Shown: in pieces, positions 9,644 through 20,076 of the stretch
How the letters are laid out: each line of letters opens with the position of its first letter
Position numbering within the stretch: the stretch's first letter is position 1
Assembly (NCBI RefSeq): GCF_030272615.1
Contig: NC_081414.1
Location: 761,389,148-761,453,147 of the forward strand
Length of the DNA stretch: 64,000 bases
Direction: 5' to 3'
From: Cryptomeria japonica
Lineage: Eukaryota > Streptophyta > Pinopsida > Cupressales > Cupressaceae
The notes under the pieces: model-generated
Databases searched by the model: none
Seen by the model: the letters and a program-made list of their open reading frames with translations, nothing else
Told to the model about the DNA's origin: nothing
Made by a program: the position numbers and the translations under genes

Positions 9644-10921
9644 TTAGTTTGTCGGTTCTGATATTTCCACACTAGGTGCAGAAACCGGTTCCTCTTCCAA
9701 CATTGTTGGTTTCTTCCTCCAGGTTTTGTTCATGTTCGTTTGAACTTTTTCAACATCAAATTCTCCTTTCTGAGTGATCAGTATATCATCAGATATACTC
9801 TTTTTGCTTCTGCAGAATCTTGCAATGTGACCCAGTTTGTTGTAGTGATAGCAAACCAATCCAGGTGCTCTCCAAGGTCCATTGTTCATATTTCCATTCT
9901 TTCTTCTGCATGTAGTAGCAGTGTGACCATGTCCATGACAAATCCAACAGTTTTCTCTCCATCTAGTTGTTGATTGATAACCACTGTTGCCTGACTGATA
10001 ATTGTAGGTATTAAACCGGTTAGGGTTCCAGTTTACAAAAGATTCCAGACCAGCTCCTTGGGTCCTCTGAGGATATCTTTTGTTATTATTCATGACAGAT
10101 CTGCATTCAGATGCTCTATGCCCAAACTTGTTGCATGCATAACAATGACCATTGAACTTACTAGATCTAGGTACATTGTTGATAAAATAAGGAAAATTAT
10201 TGTAGGCTTTGCTCCTACATACATTAGCAATGTGTCCTTCTTTAAGACTGTTAAAGCAAACAGGTTTGAATTTTTGCTTACCTTTTCCTTTGAGTGTTGG
10301 TTGCTTCTTTGATGCTTCAACATTTGTTCCTGAGGATTCTCCTTCCTCATGTCCAGAGAAATCAAGACCATTGGTATTCTTTACCGGTCTAGATGACTCA
10401 AGCTTTTGCTCTAGCTTGATAGTACTTCTGCTAAACTTAGCAAGTATTTCCTTTGACTTAGAAAGTTCTTTGGAAATAGTAGTATTTGTCTCCATTAGGC
10501 TTGCATTTTCAGAGATGGCTATGTTCAGTTCTCCTTGCATGTCTTCCTTTTCCATCCTGTTCTCATGAAGGTGAGCAATCAGTGCACTAATCTCTTGTTT
10601 CAACTTGGAGATCTCATGATCTCTGTCCTTTACCCGATCTTCAGCTTTCTTCCGGTTCTCAAGCTCTTGACTAAACCGGATGGTCAGTCCTTCCAACTCC
10701 TTTCTCAGATTGGAGTTTGAATCATTCAACTTATTTACTTCTACAATCATGGCTTCCATATTTGCTTCATCTTCAGAGCTACTTTCAGATAGCTCCATCA
10801 GCTTCTCTGCATGTTCTCTCCTTTTTGCTTGAGATGCCTTGTATTTGACCATAAGATCATAATAGGCTTGCTCAGACTGAGTGAGCCGTTGAGTAAGTTC
10901 TCTCAAGGTGTATTCCTCCAT
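9644..10921 (-). CDS. Gag-like coiled-coil protein with four zinc knuckles (element F)
   Basis: The frame is open from within the LTR, but the ATG at 10,921, just after the primer site, is the natural start and gives 425 residues. Residues about 1-200 form a long coiled coil rich in Glu, Lys and Leu. The second half has four CCHC-type knuckles: CFNSLKEGHIANVC (spacing altered), CYACNKFGHRASEC, CWICHGHGHTATTC and CYHYNKLGHIARFC. Zinc knuckles bind RNA in retroelement nucleocapsids. The usual copia capsid domain before the knuckle is missing, so this may package RNA only with help from another Gag. The frame is intact, unlike most others here. Confidence 0.7.
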   Translation of the reverse strand: MEEYTLRELTQRLTQSEQAYYDLMVKYKASQAKRREHAEKLMELSESSSEDEANMEAMIVEVNKLNDSNSNLRKELEGLTIRFSQELENRKKAEDRVKDRDHEISKLKQEISALIAHLHENRMEKEDMQGELNIAISENASLMETNTTISKELSKSKEILAKFSRSTIKLEQKLESSRPVKNTNGLDFSGHEEGESSGTNVEASKKQPTLKGKGKQKFKPVCFNSLKEGHIANVCRSKAYNNFPYFINNVPRSSKFNGHCYACNKFGHRASECRSVMNNNKRYPQRTQGAGLESFVNWNPNRFNTYNYQSGNSGYQSTTRWRENCWICHGHGHTATTCRRKNGNMNNGPWRAPGLVCYHYNKLGHIARFCRSKKSISDDILITQKGEFDVEKVQTNMNKTWRKKPTMLEEEPVSAPSVEISEPTN

Positions 10922-10956
10922 ATATCTTTCCAAGTGGTTAAACTTATAGAAAGGTT

Positions 10957-10969
10957 GGCTCTGATACCA
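10957..10969 (-). other. Primer-binding site of element F (initiator tRNA-Met)
   Basis: On the minus strand TGGTATCAGAGCC, the standard complement of the plant initiator tRNA-Met 3' end, lies 5 nt from the LTR edge. Confidence 0.85.
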
Positions 10970-10974
10970 ATTGA

Positions 10975-12157
10975 TGAATACTAAGAGGGGGGGTGAATTA
11001 GTATGCCAAAAATGTTTGTACTTAAACACTTACACAGTCTGAAGATAAACCAGTAAAACAGTCTAACAGATAAACAAGTTATCACACATGCAAACCAAAA
11101 TGCGAATAAATCATTCACCCACAAAAGCAATACAACCATAACACAAGATATTTGACATGGAAACCTAACTAGGAAAAACCACGGTGAGATGGAACTCACA
11201 AGTCACTATCTACAAAATAGAAACCAGACCAGTTAAGGTCAGACCGGTTAAGGTCTTACAATGTTCTTCACCAGAACAGATCCTGTTAGGAATCTCAATC
11301 TCTGTTAGGAGATAAGTCCAATTAATGACTACCTTGTTAGAGGATTTTAGATTTACAGAAGTGAACCACCTTATTAGAGGATTTTACAAAGGCTTTTTGG
11401 CCTACCTAGTTAAGGACTACAAACTTGTCAAAGATGTGAGTAATCAACAAGTGTTTGATCTATCTAATAGCACAAATTCCTTGGTTAGATCTAGTATAGC
11501 TCACTGCTAATGCGTTTCAGCATTACTTCAGCCTTCTCTATCTCTTTCTATTACAACTTTATCTTCTCAGATAAGATCGCTATTACAACAACTCAATAAC
11601 CACCTTAAACCCTAGCCACAACATAAACCCTTTCAGCAATAACAACTACAACAACTCAAAACCCTAGACATGATGTCCTTTTAAAGGAATCTGATTTCAT
11701 GTCGGTCCAATAGGATTACATTACAATTTCTTAGGTTTAATGAATCTAGACATACTCAGTAACACGACACAAAAAGCACCGTCAGTGTGTCGACACTGTC
11801 AATCAATCAGTGGGTTGGTTAGTCATCACAAAATGCTAGTTGGTAACTCATCATAGAGTATTACTGGTTCATACAAAATACCGGTTGCCGGTTTGAAAAA
11901 AATGAAGACTGGTAAGAATGTGTTATGCCGCTTTGCTCCTTCGTACTGGTTGAGATCTATGAACTGCTTGAGCTCGATATGCCGCTTCAGACCGGGAAAC
12001 ACATTTTGCAAAATCACCAATAGTCTAAAGACTAGAATACAACATACCGGTTGGAACAAATGCCGGTTGAGCTCTAGCTCATACATATAAAGGGGATCTC
12101 TATACAAGTGTGTGTCCATCAATGAAAATCACAACATAAACATCAAAAATGCCAACA
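10975..12157 (-). repeat. 5' LTR of element F (copia type)
   Basis: On the minus strand it runs from TGTTGGCATTTTTG (12,157) to a C-run followed by TTAGTATTCA (10,975, within about 3 bp). Both ends are typical of plant copia LTRs. The words ACCGGTT and GCCGGTT recur within it. No second copy is in the window. Confidence 0.75.
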
Positions 12158-13780
12158 GTTTGTTGGTCAAATGTTGTATGGAAATTTTTGTTGGATGAAT
12201 ACTTATTTTTTGAATTGGTTTTGACTTTCTTTGACAAGAAAACAGAGCAAGCACACAAACACAATAATGTTGCCTCAAAAGGCACAAATAAGTGTGGGTC
12301 GAAATCAACCCAATCTTTGAAATTTTTTGACCCTTTTTCGAATGTTTTGTATGTTTTTCCAAAAGCCTAAAGTCGGCTCAATTTATCACTGGTCTGACAC
12401 AAAACAAAGACACTTCAAACACATTTTATCCCTAAGTTCAAATGGCTAGTTGCGACAATTTCAGCCCACATCTTGATATTTCTTCAACTTTGGTACTACA
12501 TACCTTATGAATCCCGTCGTAGCAGGTAAGGATGTGATATACTAAGTCTTGCACAAGCATAATAGATAGATGATCCCTATGATGGGAGAGTCACCACTTT
12601 TTATCAAGCTACAAGTAGCCTTTCAAAAATCCTTGTTTCTACTCAAGGAAATATGTATGGTGAGTATCTTGGGAGCAAAACCATCTATGCTCTTGCACTA
12701 AACTTCTCACAAATATCCTCAATCAATAGAATGGGTGGGTTTCTATATAAAAAGGTGTCTAGTAATGTTCGATGTTTTTGGACATAAGTTCATTTTATAG
12801 TGACTCACTTAAGAGCCTTGTAACTTGTGGTGGGTCCCATATGTCCTTTCGACAAGTTACACTGTAGGAACAACTATACCCAAGGCTTCAACTTTTGCTC
12901 ACACCTGATTTCTATAGCGGCTCGAAGAATTTACCATACGAGGTCGTTCCCAAGAGTGATGTGTTTCTTGGCAGGCCTCTCTTAAAAAGATAAAATTTTG
13001 AGTGTTACTAACACTTTTCTCTTGCACCTAGGACTACGAAAGACAAGGGAGAGGATAGTGTGTGTTATAAGTAGGACCACTCAACAAACTTTGCACAAGT
13101 GTGCCAATCACCAATAACACTTGTTGTTTTTAACCAAGTTTATAGAAATGTGATCTAACTATTTGGAGATGTTGCTCCAACAAAAATGGTGTTCTTTTTA
13201 ACTTCAATGGCAAAATGTTTTGTAATCTAGGAACTTAAAATCCTGGTCAACTGAATTTGAAACATGTTTTGCTTGAAGTAAATCGATTTGAACTTGAAGG
13301 GACAAATGGTTTGTTCTTTTTAAACTTGCCCAAAATGAAGTGTTGATTGTGATTTTTAATTTGATGCAAGAAATAAAAATTGTCTTGTTGATTTTAAGCA
13401 CCAAATAAAAATTGTTCCTAACTTGTAAAAACAATTTTGTTTGTTTGAGTTTTTTTGGTTCTTTTTAGTTTGCAGAATGATGTTCTTTTTAGAGCTCCAA
13501 ACTGAAAAGTGTGATTAATTTAAAAAACCCAAATTGAAGTGAAGTTGATTTTTAACCAATAAAAGAAAGTGAATTCATTTTATCCTAACTTTAACAAAGT
13601 TAGTAAAAAGATGAATAAAATATTTCTAATTTAAGTCGTCCAATCTTGCAATGAGATTTAGTCAAAACCTGCAAAAAAAGAAACTAGTTAGTAAAATCCA
13701 AATTTTTGGTGGGCTTTTACAAGCCTAACATTTTTTGATTTTTCGGTGACAAAGGAGTTTTTTTTTTTACAACTCTCTTT
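12158..13780 (-). other. Leader remnant of element G, no gene recognised
   Basis: This AT-rich stretch has only short ORFs on both strands without recognisable domains. It resembles the long untranslated leader between primer site and gag in Tat/Athila elements. I see no repeat structure beyond poly-T and poly-A runs. Confidence 0.4.
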
Positions 13781-14100
13781 CACAATAGCGCTACTCTGTG
13801 TGAAAACAGAAGCGCTATTTAACACGAAAGCGCTAAATAACGAATAAACACGCTAAAAGAAGTACAACAACCTTATAAAAAGAGACATAAGCACTAAAAT
13901 ACTCTATCAAACAATATAAATTATGTCAAACAACGAGCTAAAAGCGCTAAAACTAGACACAATAGTGCTATTTAATGGTCAATAGCACTATAAGAAGGAC
14001 GATAGCATGAGTTGGGAGATAATAGCACTACTATTGTGAACAATAGCGCTAAATCACTAACTTTCGAAGGCGTTGGAGCGTGAACAATGGCACTAAAGCG
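13781..14100. repeat. Cluster of AGCGCT-type motifs in the G leader
   Basis: About twelve copies of a motif close to AATAGCGCTAAAT occur in 320 bp, for example at 13,787, 13,811, 13,829, 13,940 and 14,043. Variants have GCACT or GTGCT in the core. Spacing is irregular, about 15-50 bp. The core AGCGCT is self-complementary. The cluster ends about 60 bp from the primer site. Confidence 0.65.
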
Positions 14101-14163
14101 CGACCTGTGTGTCAATTAAAACATAAAAAGTTAGTAGTTTTCAAAAAACATTATCAGAAGGTT

Positions 14164-14191
14164 GCTTGTTCGATTCATGTCGGGTTCACCA
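14164..14191 (-). other. Extended primer-binding site of element G (tRNA-Trp)
   Basis: The minus strand reads TGGTGAACCCGACATGAAT and continues TCGAACAAGC. From memory, plant tRNA-Trp ends in TTCGATTCACGTCGGGTTCA plus CCA, so complementarity extends about 28 nt into the T-loop with two mismatches. It starts 2 nt from the LTR edge. It is not a tRNA gene: the 5' half is absent. Confidence 0.7.
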
Positions 14192-14193
14192 AA

Positions 14194-15682
14194 TGATACT
14201 CTGCAAAAAGGATGGTGGGATATTGTTAAGACAAACACAAACACAAACACACAAGCAACAAACCAAGTGTTAGTGTTAGAAATTACAAATCAAATATTAT
14301 CCTAAGCAAGCATATCAAGAGAGACACAAAATACAAAATAGAAAGCTTAAAAAATATAAGAAATGCAATAAGACATCTCCAAATGCCCTCCACCATCTTT
14401 GTAGCTACTCCTCCCTTGTTCCTCTCATCTCCAAGTTCCCAAATGAGTGTAGCTCTTAGTAGCTTTTTGCACTATTCTAGATGTCTTATGGAGGTTCAAG
14501 ATTGTAGAATAAAAGCTTATGAGAATGCAAATGTGAACAAGCTAAAATGAGATATTATCTAATTATCTAATTTCAATTTTAGCCAAAAAGACAAATGTAG
14601 ATTATTATGCTAAATGCTCTCTAAATTTTACTATAAATTAGATGCATACAAGATTTCAAGATTTGGATTATGAAGAAATGAGCTCTATTTATAGGTAAAA
14701 TGGAGCAATGGAAGGTTGAGATTGAGTAATCTCATCAAGGGCCAGGATTGATGGGTTTATGATCCATGTGAGGACGTTCAATCCAATCTCAAGATGACAA
14801 ATGTCAACAAGAGATGGGTTGAGAGGGGAGGGAATAAGCATTAAATGCTTGACATGACTTGAGGGTTAAATTGGGAGGTAAGGTTAATGTTGAGTTGAAT
14901 GAATAAAGCCATTATCCAATAAAGAATGCCTTTATCCAATGGATAAACTCTTGTGCAAGAGTTAGTGAGGATAACCATGGTCAAAGCAATAAATGCTTGA
15001 AGAGACCCATGAGGCAAATGAGGGTTGAGTTAGAGGTAAAGTCTCTAACCATGTGGGTGAGTTGAGTTAACCATAAATGGTAATGTAAGAGCCATTAATG
15101 GTCATGTAAGAGCCATTAGTGGTTTGGAAGACTCTAGGGGTTGGCTTGTTGAACACATAAAGCATTAAATGCTTTTCAAAGACTTTGAAGGCTTTGAGAA
15201 GTGACTTCAAGTTTCTTAGGAATGTGACGATATTTTGGAGATGGATTAGGCTAATTAGGAATGATTAGAAAGTGGTTAGAAGGGTCTAGAAGGGGATTTA
15301 GGATTGCAAGTGGGTTTGGTGGGTGAGAGAAAATAGGATTTTAATTAAAATAAAATTAATTAATTTCAATTGTGGTTGCAACTTGCATTTATAGGAGAAT
15401 GCAAGTGGGGGGGGTGGGGGTAGTTTAATGATTTAAATAAATATTTTATTTATTTATTTAAAAAGAGGAAAGGGGATTGAATTAAATAAATATGCTTTAT
15501 TCATTTAATTGGTTTAGAGGTGTGGTTTAATGAATTAATTTAAATAAATTAGATAATTTATTTAGTTAATAGCACAAGAGTGTAAGGATGAGTTAATTTA
15601 ATTAACTGTTGGCTAGTAGATTTAATAATCAAATAAATAGTAAATATTCATCTAATTAAATGGATAGATTTATGTGACTACA
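14194..15682 (-). repeat. 5' LTR of element G
   Basis: On the minus strand it starts TGTAGTCACATAAATC at 15,682 and ends GCAGAGTATCA at 14,194, next to the primer site. It holds AT-rich runs of AATTAAAT and AAATAAAT (15,330-15,660), similar in style to the LTR of element E, and a G-run at 15,407-15,420. Confidence 0.7.
14685..14693 (-). promoter_or_regulatory. TATA box of element G LTR
   Basis: On the minus strand TATAAATAG followed by AGCTC, about 490 bp before the LTR end, a good plant TATA consensus. Confidence 0.6.
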
Positions 15683-16100
15683 GGTGCTATTTTAATTATT
15701 GGTAAGAATAAGACTGATGATGTTTATTATGTTAAGGGTTTGAGACATAATCTTTTGAGTGTGAGTGAGATGTGTAGTAATGGTCATAAGCTCATATTTC
15801 ATGGGTTCAAATATGAAATTAGAAAAGGAAGTTTTGGTAGATTAGTTGTAAATGGAATAAAAACTAATGGCAATGTCTACTATGTGAAGGATAACAAAGG
15901 AATTAGTTGTATGTTGGCACATAGTAGTGAATGTTAGTTGTGGCACACAACAATGGGACATATGAATTTTGAAAATACAGTGAAGAGTTCTACTCATGTT
16001 GTGAGAGGTTTTCCAAAAAATATTAAACTTGCTGATACCATGTGCAGGGAATGTTAGTTGGGAAAGCAAATGAAGAGGAGATTCAAGAAGAAATAGTATT
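15683..16100 (+). pseudogene. Copia gag-pre-integrase and integrase zinc region (element H)
   Basis: The start matches the block before integrase: 'GAILIIGKNKTDDVYYVKGL' then RHNLLSVSEMC. A stop at about 15,935 is followed by the HHCC zinc region, with LWHTTMGHMN and CREC. More stops interrupt it near 16,054 and 16,097. It would bind DNA or help multimerise integrase in an intact element. The left edge is cut by the LTR of element G. Confidence 0.8.
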
Positions 16101-16111
16101 CAACTTCAAAA

Positions 16112-16747
16112 TCTATAGAGTTGATTCATACAGATCTATGGAAACCTATAAGAACCAGAGGTTTTAATGGTGAAATCTATTTTATGTCGCTTATTTATGA
16201 TTATTCTAAAATGACATGGGTTACTTTCTTGAAAGAAAAATATGAAACATTTGAAAATTTTAAAGTATTCAAGTCTATGATTGAGAATCAAGTTGATGCT
16301 AGGATCAAATGTTTAAGGTCTAATAGAGGAGTGTTATATTCAAATGAATTTCATAGATTTTGTGAAGAGCATGGTATTAGAAGATATTTTTTTACTCTTG
16401 GGAACCCTCAACAAAATGGAGTTGTAGAAAGAAAGAATATGACTATTGTTGAAATGGATAGAATTATGTTGAAGGGTGCTAACTTGTCTAATGTATATTG
16501 GAAAAAGGCTACACATATTGTTGTTTACATTCTTACTAGGGTACAAGTAAGTATGAATCACACAAAGACACCTTATGAGTTACGAAAAGGAAGGCCTACT
16601 ATAGTTAAGTATTTCAAAATATTTGGAAGCAAGTGCTACATAAGGAGAGATGAGGAAGATCTAAGTTTTATGCAAGGTCAGATGAAGAAATATTTTTGGG
16701 ATACTCTACAAGGATTAAGGCATATCGATGTTACAAGAAGATGTTAA
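16112..16747 (+). pseudogene. Copia integrase core (element H)
   Basis: About 208 codons of the DDE integrase core. The first catalytic Asp is in IHTDLW. The second, normally in SDRGGEY, is Asn here (LRSNRGVLYSNEF). The Glu is retained in 'NPQQNGVVERKN'. The usual continuation (TPYELRKGRP, FGSKCYIRRDEED) follows. The D-to-N change and a frame loss after 16,747 make it inactive. Confidence 0.85.
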
Positions 16748-17040
16748 ACAAGACTGTGGAAAGTGCAAATGTCAAAGTGTGAAGAATGGAATTAGATTGA
16801 GATTGTACCTAAATTTGAAACTGAGATAGAAGTTTTTCAGATGGTTGTAGAAGAGAAGGGTGAATTGGAAGAAAAAGAAGAGACAAGTACTAAAGAAAGT
16901 GAAGTTAAACAAACACCTAAGACACTAGAAAAGTATGGGCAACAACACAAGCTCAGGTCATGGAGGTGGAAGATCATCTGATTCTTGCTAGAAAAATTAA
17001 GAAGGATCCAAATAAGGTGAAAGTAAGTTCTCTCAGTCAC
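16748..17040 (+). other. Integrase-RT linker of element H, disrupted by the LINE
   Basis: A Glu/Lys-rich stretch (16,800-16,930) matches the acidic linker between integrase and RT in copia elements. The junction with the LINE lies between about 16,930 and 17,100; I could not find its target-site duplication. Confidence 0.45.
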
Positions 17041-17589
17041 GATTGTGAATGATAGATTATAGTAGTGATTCATCAATTTTTTTCTTTTCTGTTGCAATGG
17101 CTAGGGTTGTGCCCTAGCCATCTCTTTCTATGTTCTTTTTGTCGCCTTTGTTTCTCTATGTTGTGGGTGTTTGGGTTGGTTTGCAACGTGTGGTGTGTGT
17201 GTTTTGGGGTTTTCGTTGGAGGTTTTTCTTTGGTGGTGGGCCAATTTTTATGGACAAGTTTTTGTTGGGGTTTGATTGTGATGTGGGGTTTAGTGGCTGC
17301 TATGTCAGGTATGGAGGAACAAAGGGTTTCTTGTAGCTTAGTGGTAGTTGGTTCTTTGAATCATGATGTCTCCTTGTTGGGTGTGCATGCAATGTCTATA
17401 GATTCATTTTATGTGGGTGACGACCCCAAATTGAAGAAGGTCAATGGTTTCTTTCCTCGAAGTCAAGATCATTCGGTTTTGGTTCTTTCTCTAGAGTCGG
17501 TTATAGAATATATATCATATTGGAGACATCATGCTCTCATTTGAAAATTTCTTGGGATATGAATTTTTATGTTGGTGTTGGATTCTTAG

Positions 17590-18250
17590 ATCCGCCATTC
17601 GTAGCAGGTTGAGGGTGAGATGGAGATACTGATGGTCGCGAATAGTTACTTTATGATTATTTTTTCAAGCATAGCTGATAGGAATCGTGTTTTTGAGGGA
17701 GGGCCCTACTTTTATAGCCATGTGGGTCTATTTTTAAAGCCTTGGCATGTGGTTTTCAACTTGGCTAAAGAGTTACCCTCAAGGGTTCTTATTTGAGTTC
17801 ATCTGCCTTGCCTTCCTTTAGGGTTTTGGAGAGAATATTTTGCAATGAATTGCTACTTTTCTTGGAAAACCAACTACAATTGCTCAATAAACCCTAGATA
17901 GAAAGGTAATTTCTTTTTCTAGGATTTGTGTGGGGATTGATCTGAACAATCCCTTTTTGGATTCTTTGGAAATTTGTCTTGGCTCTTTATCTTGGGTTCA
18001 ATAGTTAGATTATGAGTCTATTCCTTTTGTTGTCAGGTTTGCCACGAGTATGGTCATCTCCAAAGGAAATTTCCTAGGGTTAATAAAGCTTCAAGTCTGA
18101 ATAATTCTTCTTCTACACTAGCATCAAATTTGGATAAGGGGGATAAAGGAAAGTCCACTATGATGGGGGGTGGCTTAGTTAAGGCCCCTGTGATTGAGGA
18201 TGACTCAGTTAAGGATGACTTTGTTCCTGTGAAGCCTCAGGAAAAGGGGT
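17590..18250 (+). pseudogene. LINE ORF1 remnant: DUF4283-like region and zinc knuckle
   Basis: In the frames between 17,640 and 17,880 the translation shows FEGGPYFYSHVGLFLKPW, then LPSRVLI and LPCLPLGFW. This is the pattern of the DUF4283 domain of plant L1 ORF1 proteins, which bind RNA. At about 18,036 a knuckle CQVCHEYGHLQRKF has Phe for the last Cys. Stops and frame changes break it. Confidence 0.65.
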
Positions 18251-18479
18251 AGGGACAATTTATATCCTTTAAGGACAAACAAACAGATCAATGATTCAAC
18301 CAAGCAAAGAGTCTTCTTAGAATTTAGGTTTGCAACATCCCGTTAAGAAGAGTTCCTTTGAGAACTCTTCTAAAAGTGGATGCAAGAAGGATTAGAAGAA
18401 AATTAAAATTGTTGGAGATTTGTCAGTAGAATCTAGGTCTGTCAAACCCATTGACGCTCACTTTTCCCAACCTCTTTCA

Positions 18480-19430
18480 TGATTATTCTCTCTTGGAATG
18501 TATGAGGGTTTAATAACATCCCTTTACAAGAGGTTATTCATGATTTAGTTGCAGTCCACTCCCCGGATATCTTTTGTATCTAGGAGACTAAGCTTTCAAT
18601 TGATTCTATGCTTCAATGTGCCTCTAGTATTCGGTATTATGGTCATTGTTAGTGCATTGATTAATTGGGGTGTTATGGAGGTTTGGCCCTTTTTGGGGAT
18701 TCTAGGAAGATTGTTCCACTTTGGTGGATCTCATGTCAATATTCTCTCTCTGGTTTCCTCTAGTTTGGAATCTGGTGAGCTTATTATGGTTACTAATGTT
18801 TGTCAATTTATATTAGGGGCAAGAACCAACTTTGGTCTCATGTTAGGTACGTGAGATTATGTACTCCTTATCTTCCCTAGGTTTTAGTTGGTGATTTCAA
18901 TTTAGTTTTGAGTTTGGAGGAGAAGCAAGGAGGATTGGATCGATTAGGTCCTTGTTTTGATCTCTTTCATGTGAATGTGGATTCCCTTACTTTAATTGAT
19001 ATCAAACCTTTTAATGGGGTATTTACTTGGAATAATAGGCAGTTGGGGAGGAAGCTATTTCTGAATGGCTGGAGAGGTTTCTTGTTTCTTGTTTTTGGGT
19101 GGGTGGAAATTTGTTTACAAGCTCTGAGATTCTTGATTAGAGGGGTTCTGATCATTGGCCAATTAAATTTGTTGCAACTTCTTGTACAACTCCTAAGAAT
19201 CCCCCTTTTAAGTTTCAACTTATGTGGCTTCGAGATTCTTCTTTATCTTGTGGCTCAATGGTGGATTGATGGCGGCCCTAGTTATGGTACTACTATGTAT
19301 TCCTTTGTTAAAAAAATGCAATATGTCAAATATCACCTTAAGAAATGGAATAGGCAGTGTTTTTGTAACCTTCAGGCTATGAAGAGGAATTCTCAGGAGC
19401 ACCTGGATGTGATTACTCACTGAATATAGG
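18480..19430 (+). pseudogene. LINE apurinic-type endonuclease domain (element L)
   Basis: The order of motifs fits the APE-like endonuclease: LSWNV then GFNN at 18,490, ETKLS near 18,583, VGDFNLVLS near 18,888, NGVFTWNNRQLG near 19,015, and SDHWPIKF near 19,150. The enzyme nicks target DNA for target-primed reverse transcription. At least three frames are needed to read it, with several stops. Confidence 0.8.
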
Positions 19431-20076
19431 ATTATGGTTTTTCAAATGCTTTAGGTCAAGATGAATCTCATGCTATGAGAGAGGTGGAGGAATGGGAACT
19501 TTGTGAGGAGATTGTTTGGAAGAAAAAGGCTCAAATTTATTTGCTTTAGGAAGGAGACATGAATATTTCTCTCTTCCATCATTCTGTGTAGGCTCATTGA
19601 AATAGGAGTTATGTTTCTTCTTTGGTTAATTCTGAAGGTCTTCGACTATCCTCTTTGTAAGCCTTGTCTCGAGAGGCTAGGGAGTTTTACTCTACTCTAT
19701 TTTCTAAAGGTTCTCCTCCTGCGGAGGTTGAAGAAAATTTGAAACTTGCTTGTATTCCCTCCCTAGTCACTAATGAGATGAATAATCCTCTCATTCATCC
19801 GATCTCTATGTCTAAATTGGAAGAAGTTGTTTTTGGGATGAATAGGGGCAAAGCTTCAAGCCCAGATGGATTTCCAATAGAATTTTTTTAGGAATTCTGG
19901 GATATTATTAATTTGGATTTGTTGGAGGTTGTTTGAGAATATCTTCGTAGTAAATAAATACTTCAAGCTTTGAACTCTACTTTTCTTGTTGTCATTCCTA
20001 AAAAAGATGGTGTTGACCATCTAGATTTCTTTATGCCTATTGCTCTCTATAATGTGGTGTACAAAATCATCACTGA
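19431..20076 (+). pseudogene. LINE reverse transcriptase, N-terminal part (element L)
   Basis: The frame at 19,664-19,891 carries 'GKASSPDGFPIEFF', the RT motif that normally reads KAPGPDGF. It continues as LVVIPKKDG and NVVYKIIT before element B interrupts the sequence. The continuation KLIAKRLK is found immediately after B at 41,731. Confidence 0.85.

Larger units (their letters stand above)
8331..12157 (-). mobile_element. Element F: copia-like non-autonomous element (3' part cut by element A)
   Basis: Reading the minus strand, an LTR (12,157 to 10,975) is followed by an initiator-Met primer site, a coiled-coil/zinc-knuckle ORF, and a second ORF that ends where the LTR of element A begins. 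No 3' LTR, capsid, integrase or RT is present in the window; the rest may lie left of element A outside the window. LTR ends and primer site are of Ty1/copia type. F sits in the leader region of gypsy element G. Confidence 0.7.
12158..15682 (-). mobile_element. Element G: gypsy (Tat-like) 5' LTR and leader, truncated
   Basis: The minus strand shows a 1.49 kb LTR (15,682 to 14,194), a long tRNA-Trp primer site, and about 2 kb of leader up to element F. No gag or pol is in the window. G abuts copia element H at 15,682, in the part of H between gag and integrase. The right-hand flank GGTGC is the predicted target duplication, but its partner is not visible. Confidence 0.65.

Noticed and set aside
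14164-14191. Possible tRNA-Trp gene
   Set aside because: Only the 3' end is complementary and it abuts an LTR, so it is a primer site; acceptor 5' half and anticodon arm are missing.
17065-17544. 159-codon ORF rich in Phe, Trp and Cys
   Set aside because: Looks like a membrane protein but lies in the LINE 5' region and has T/G-rich codon bias without a family match.
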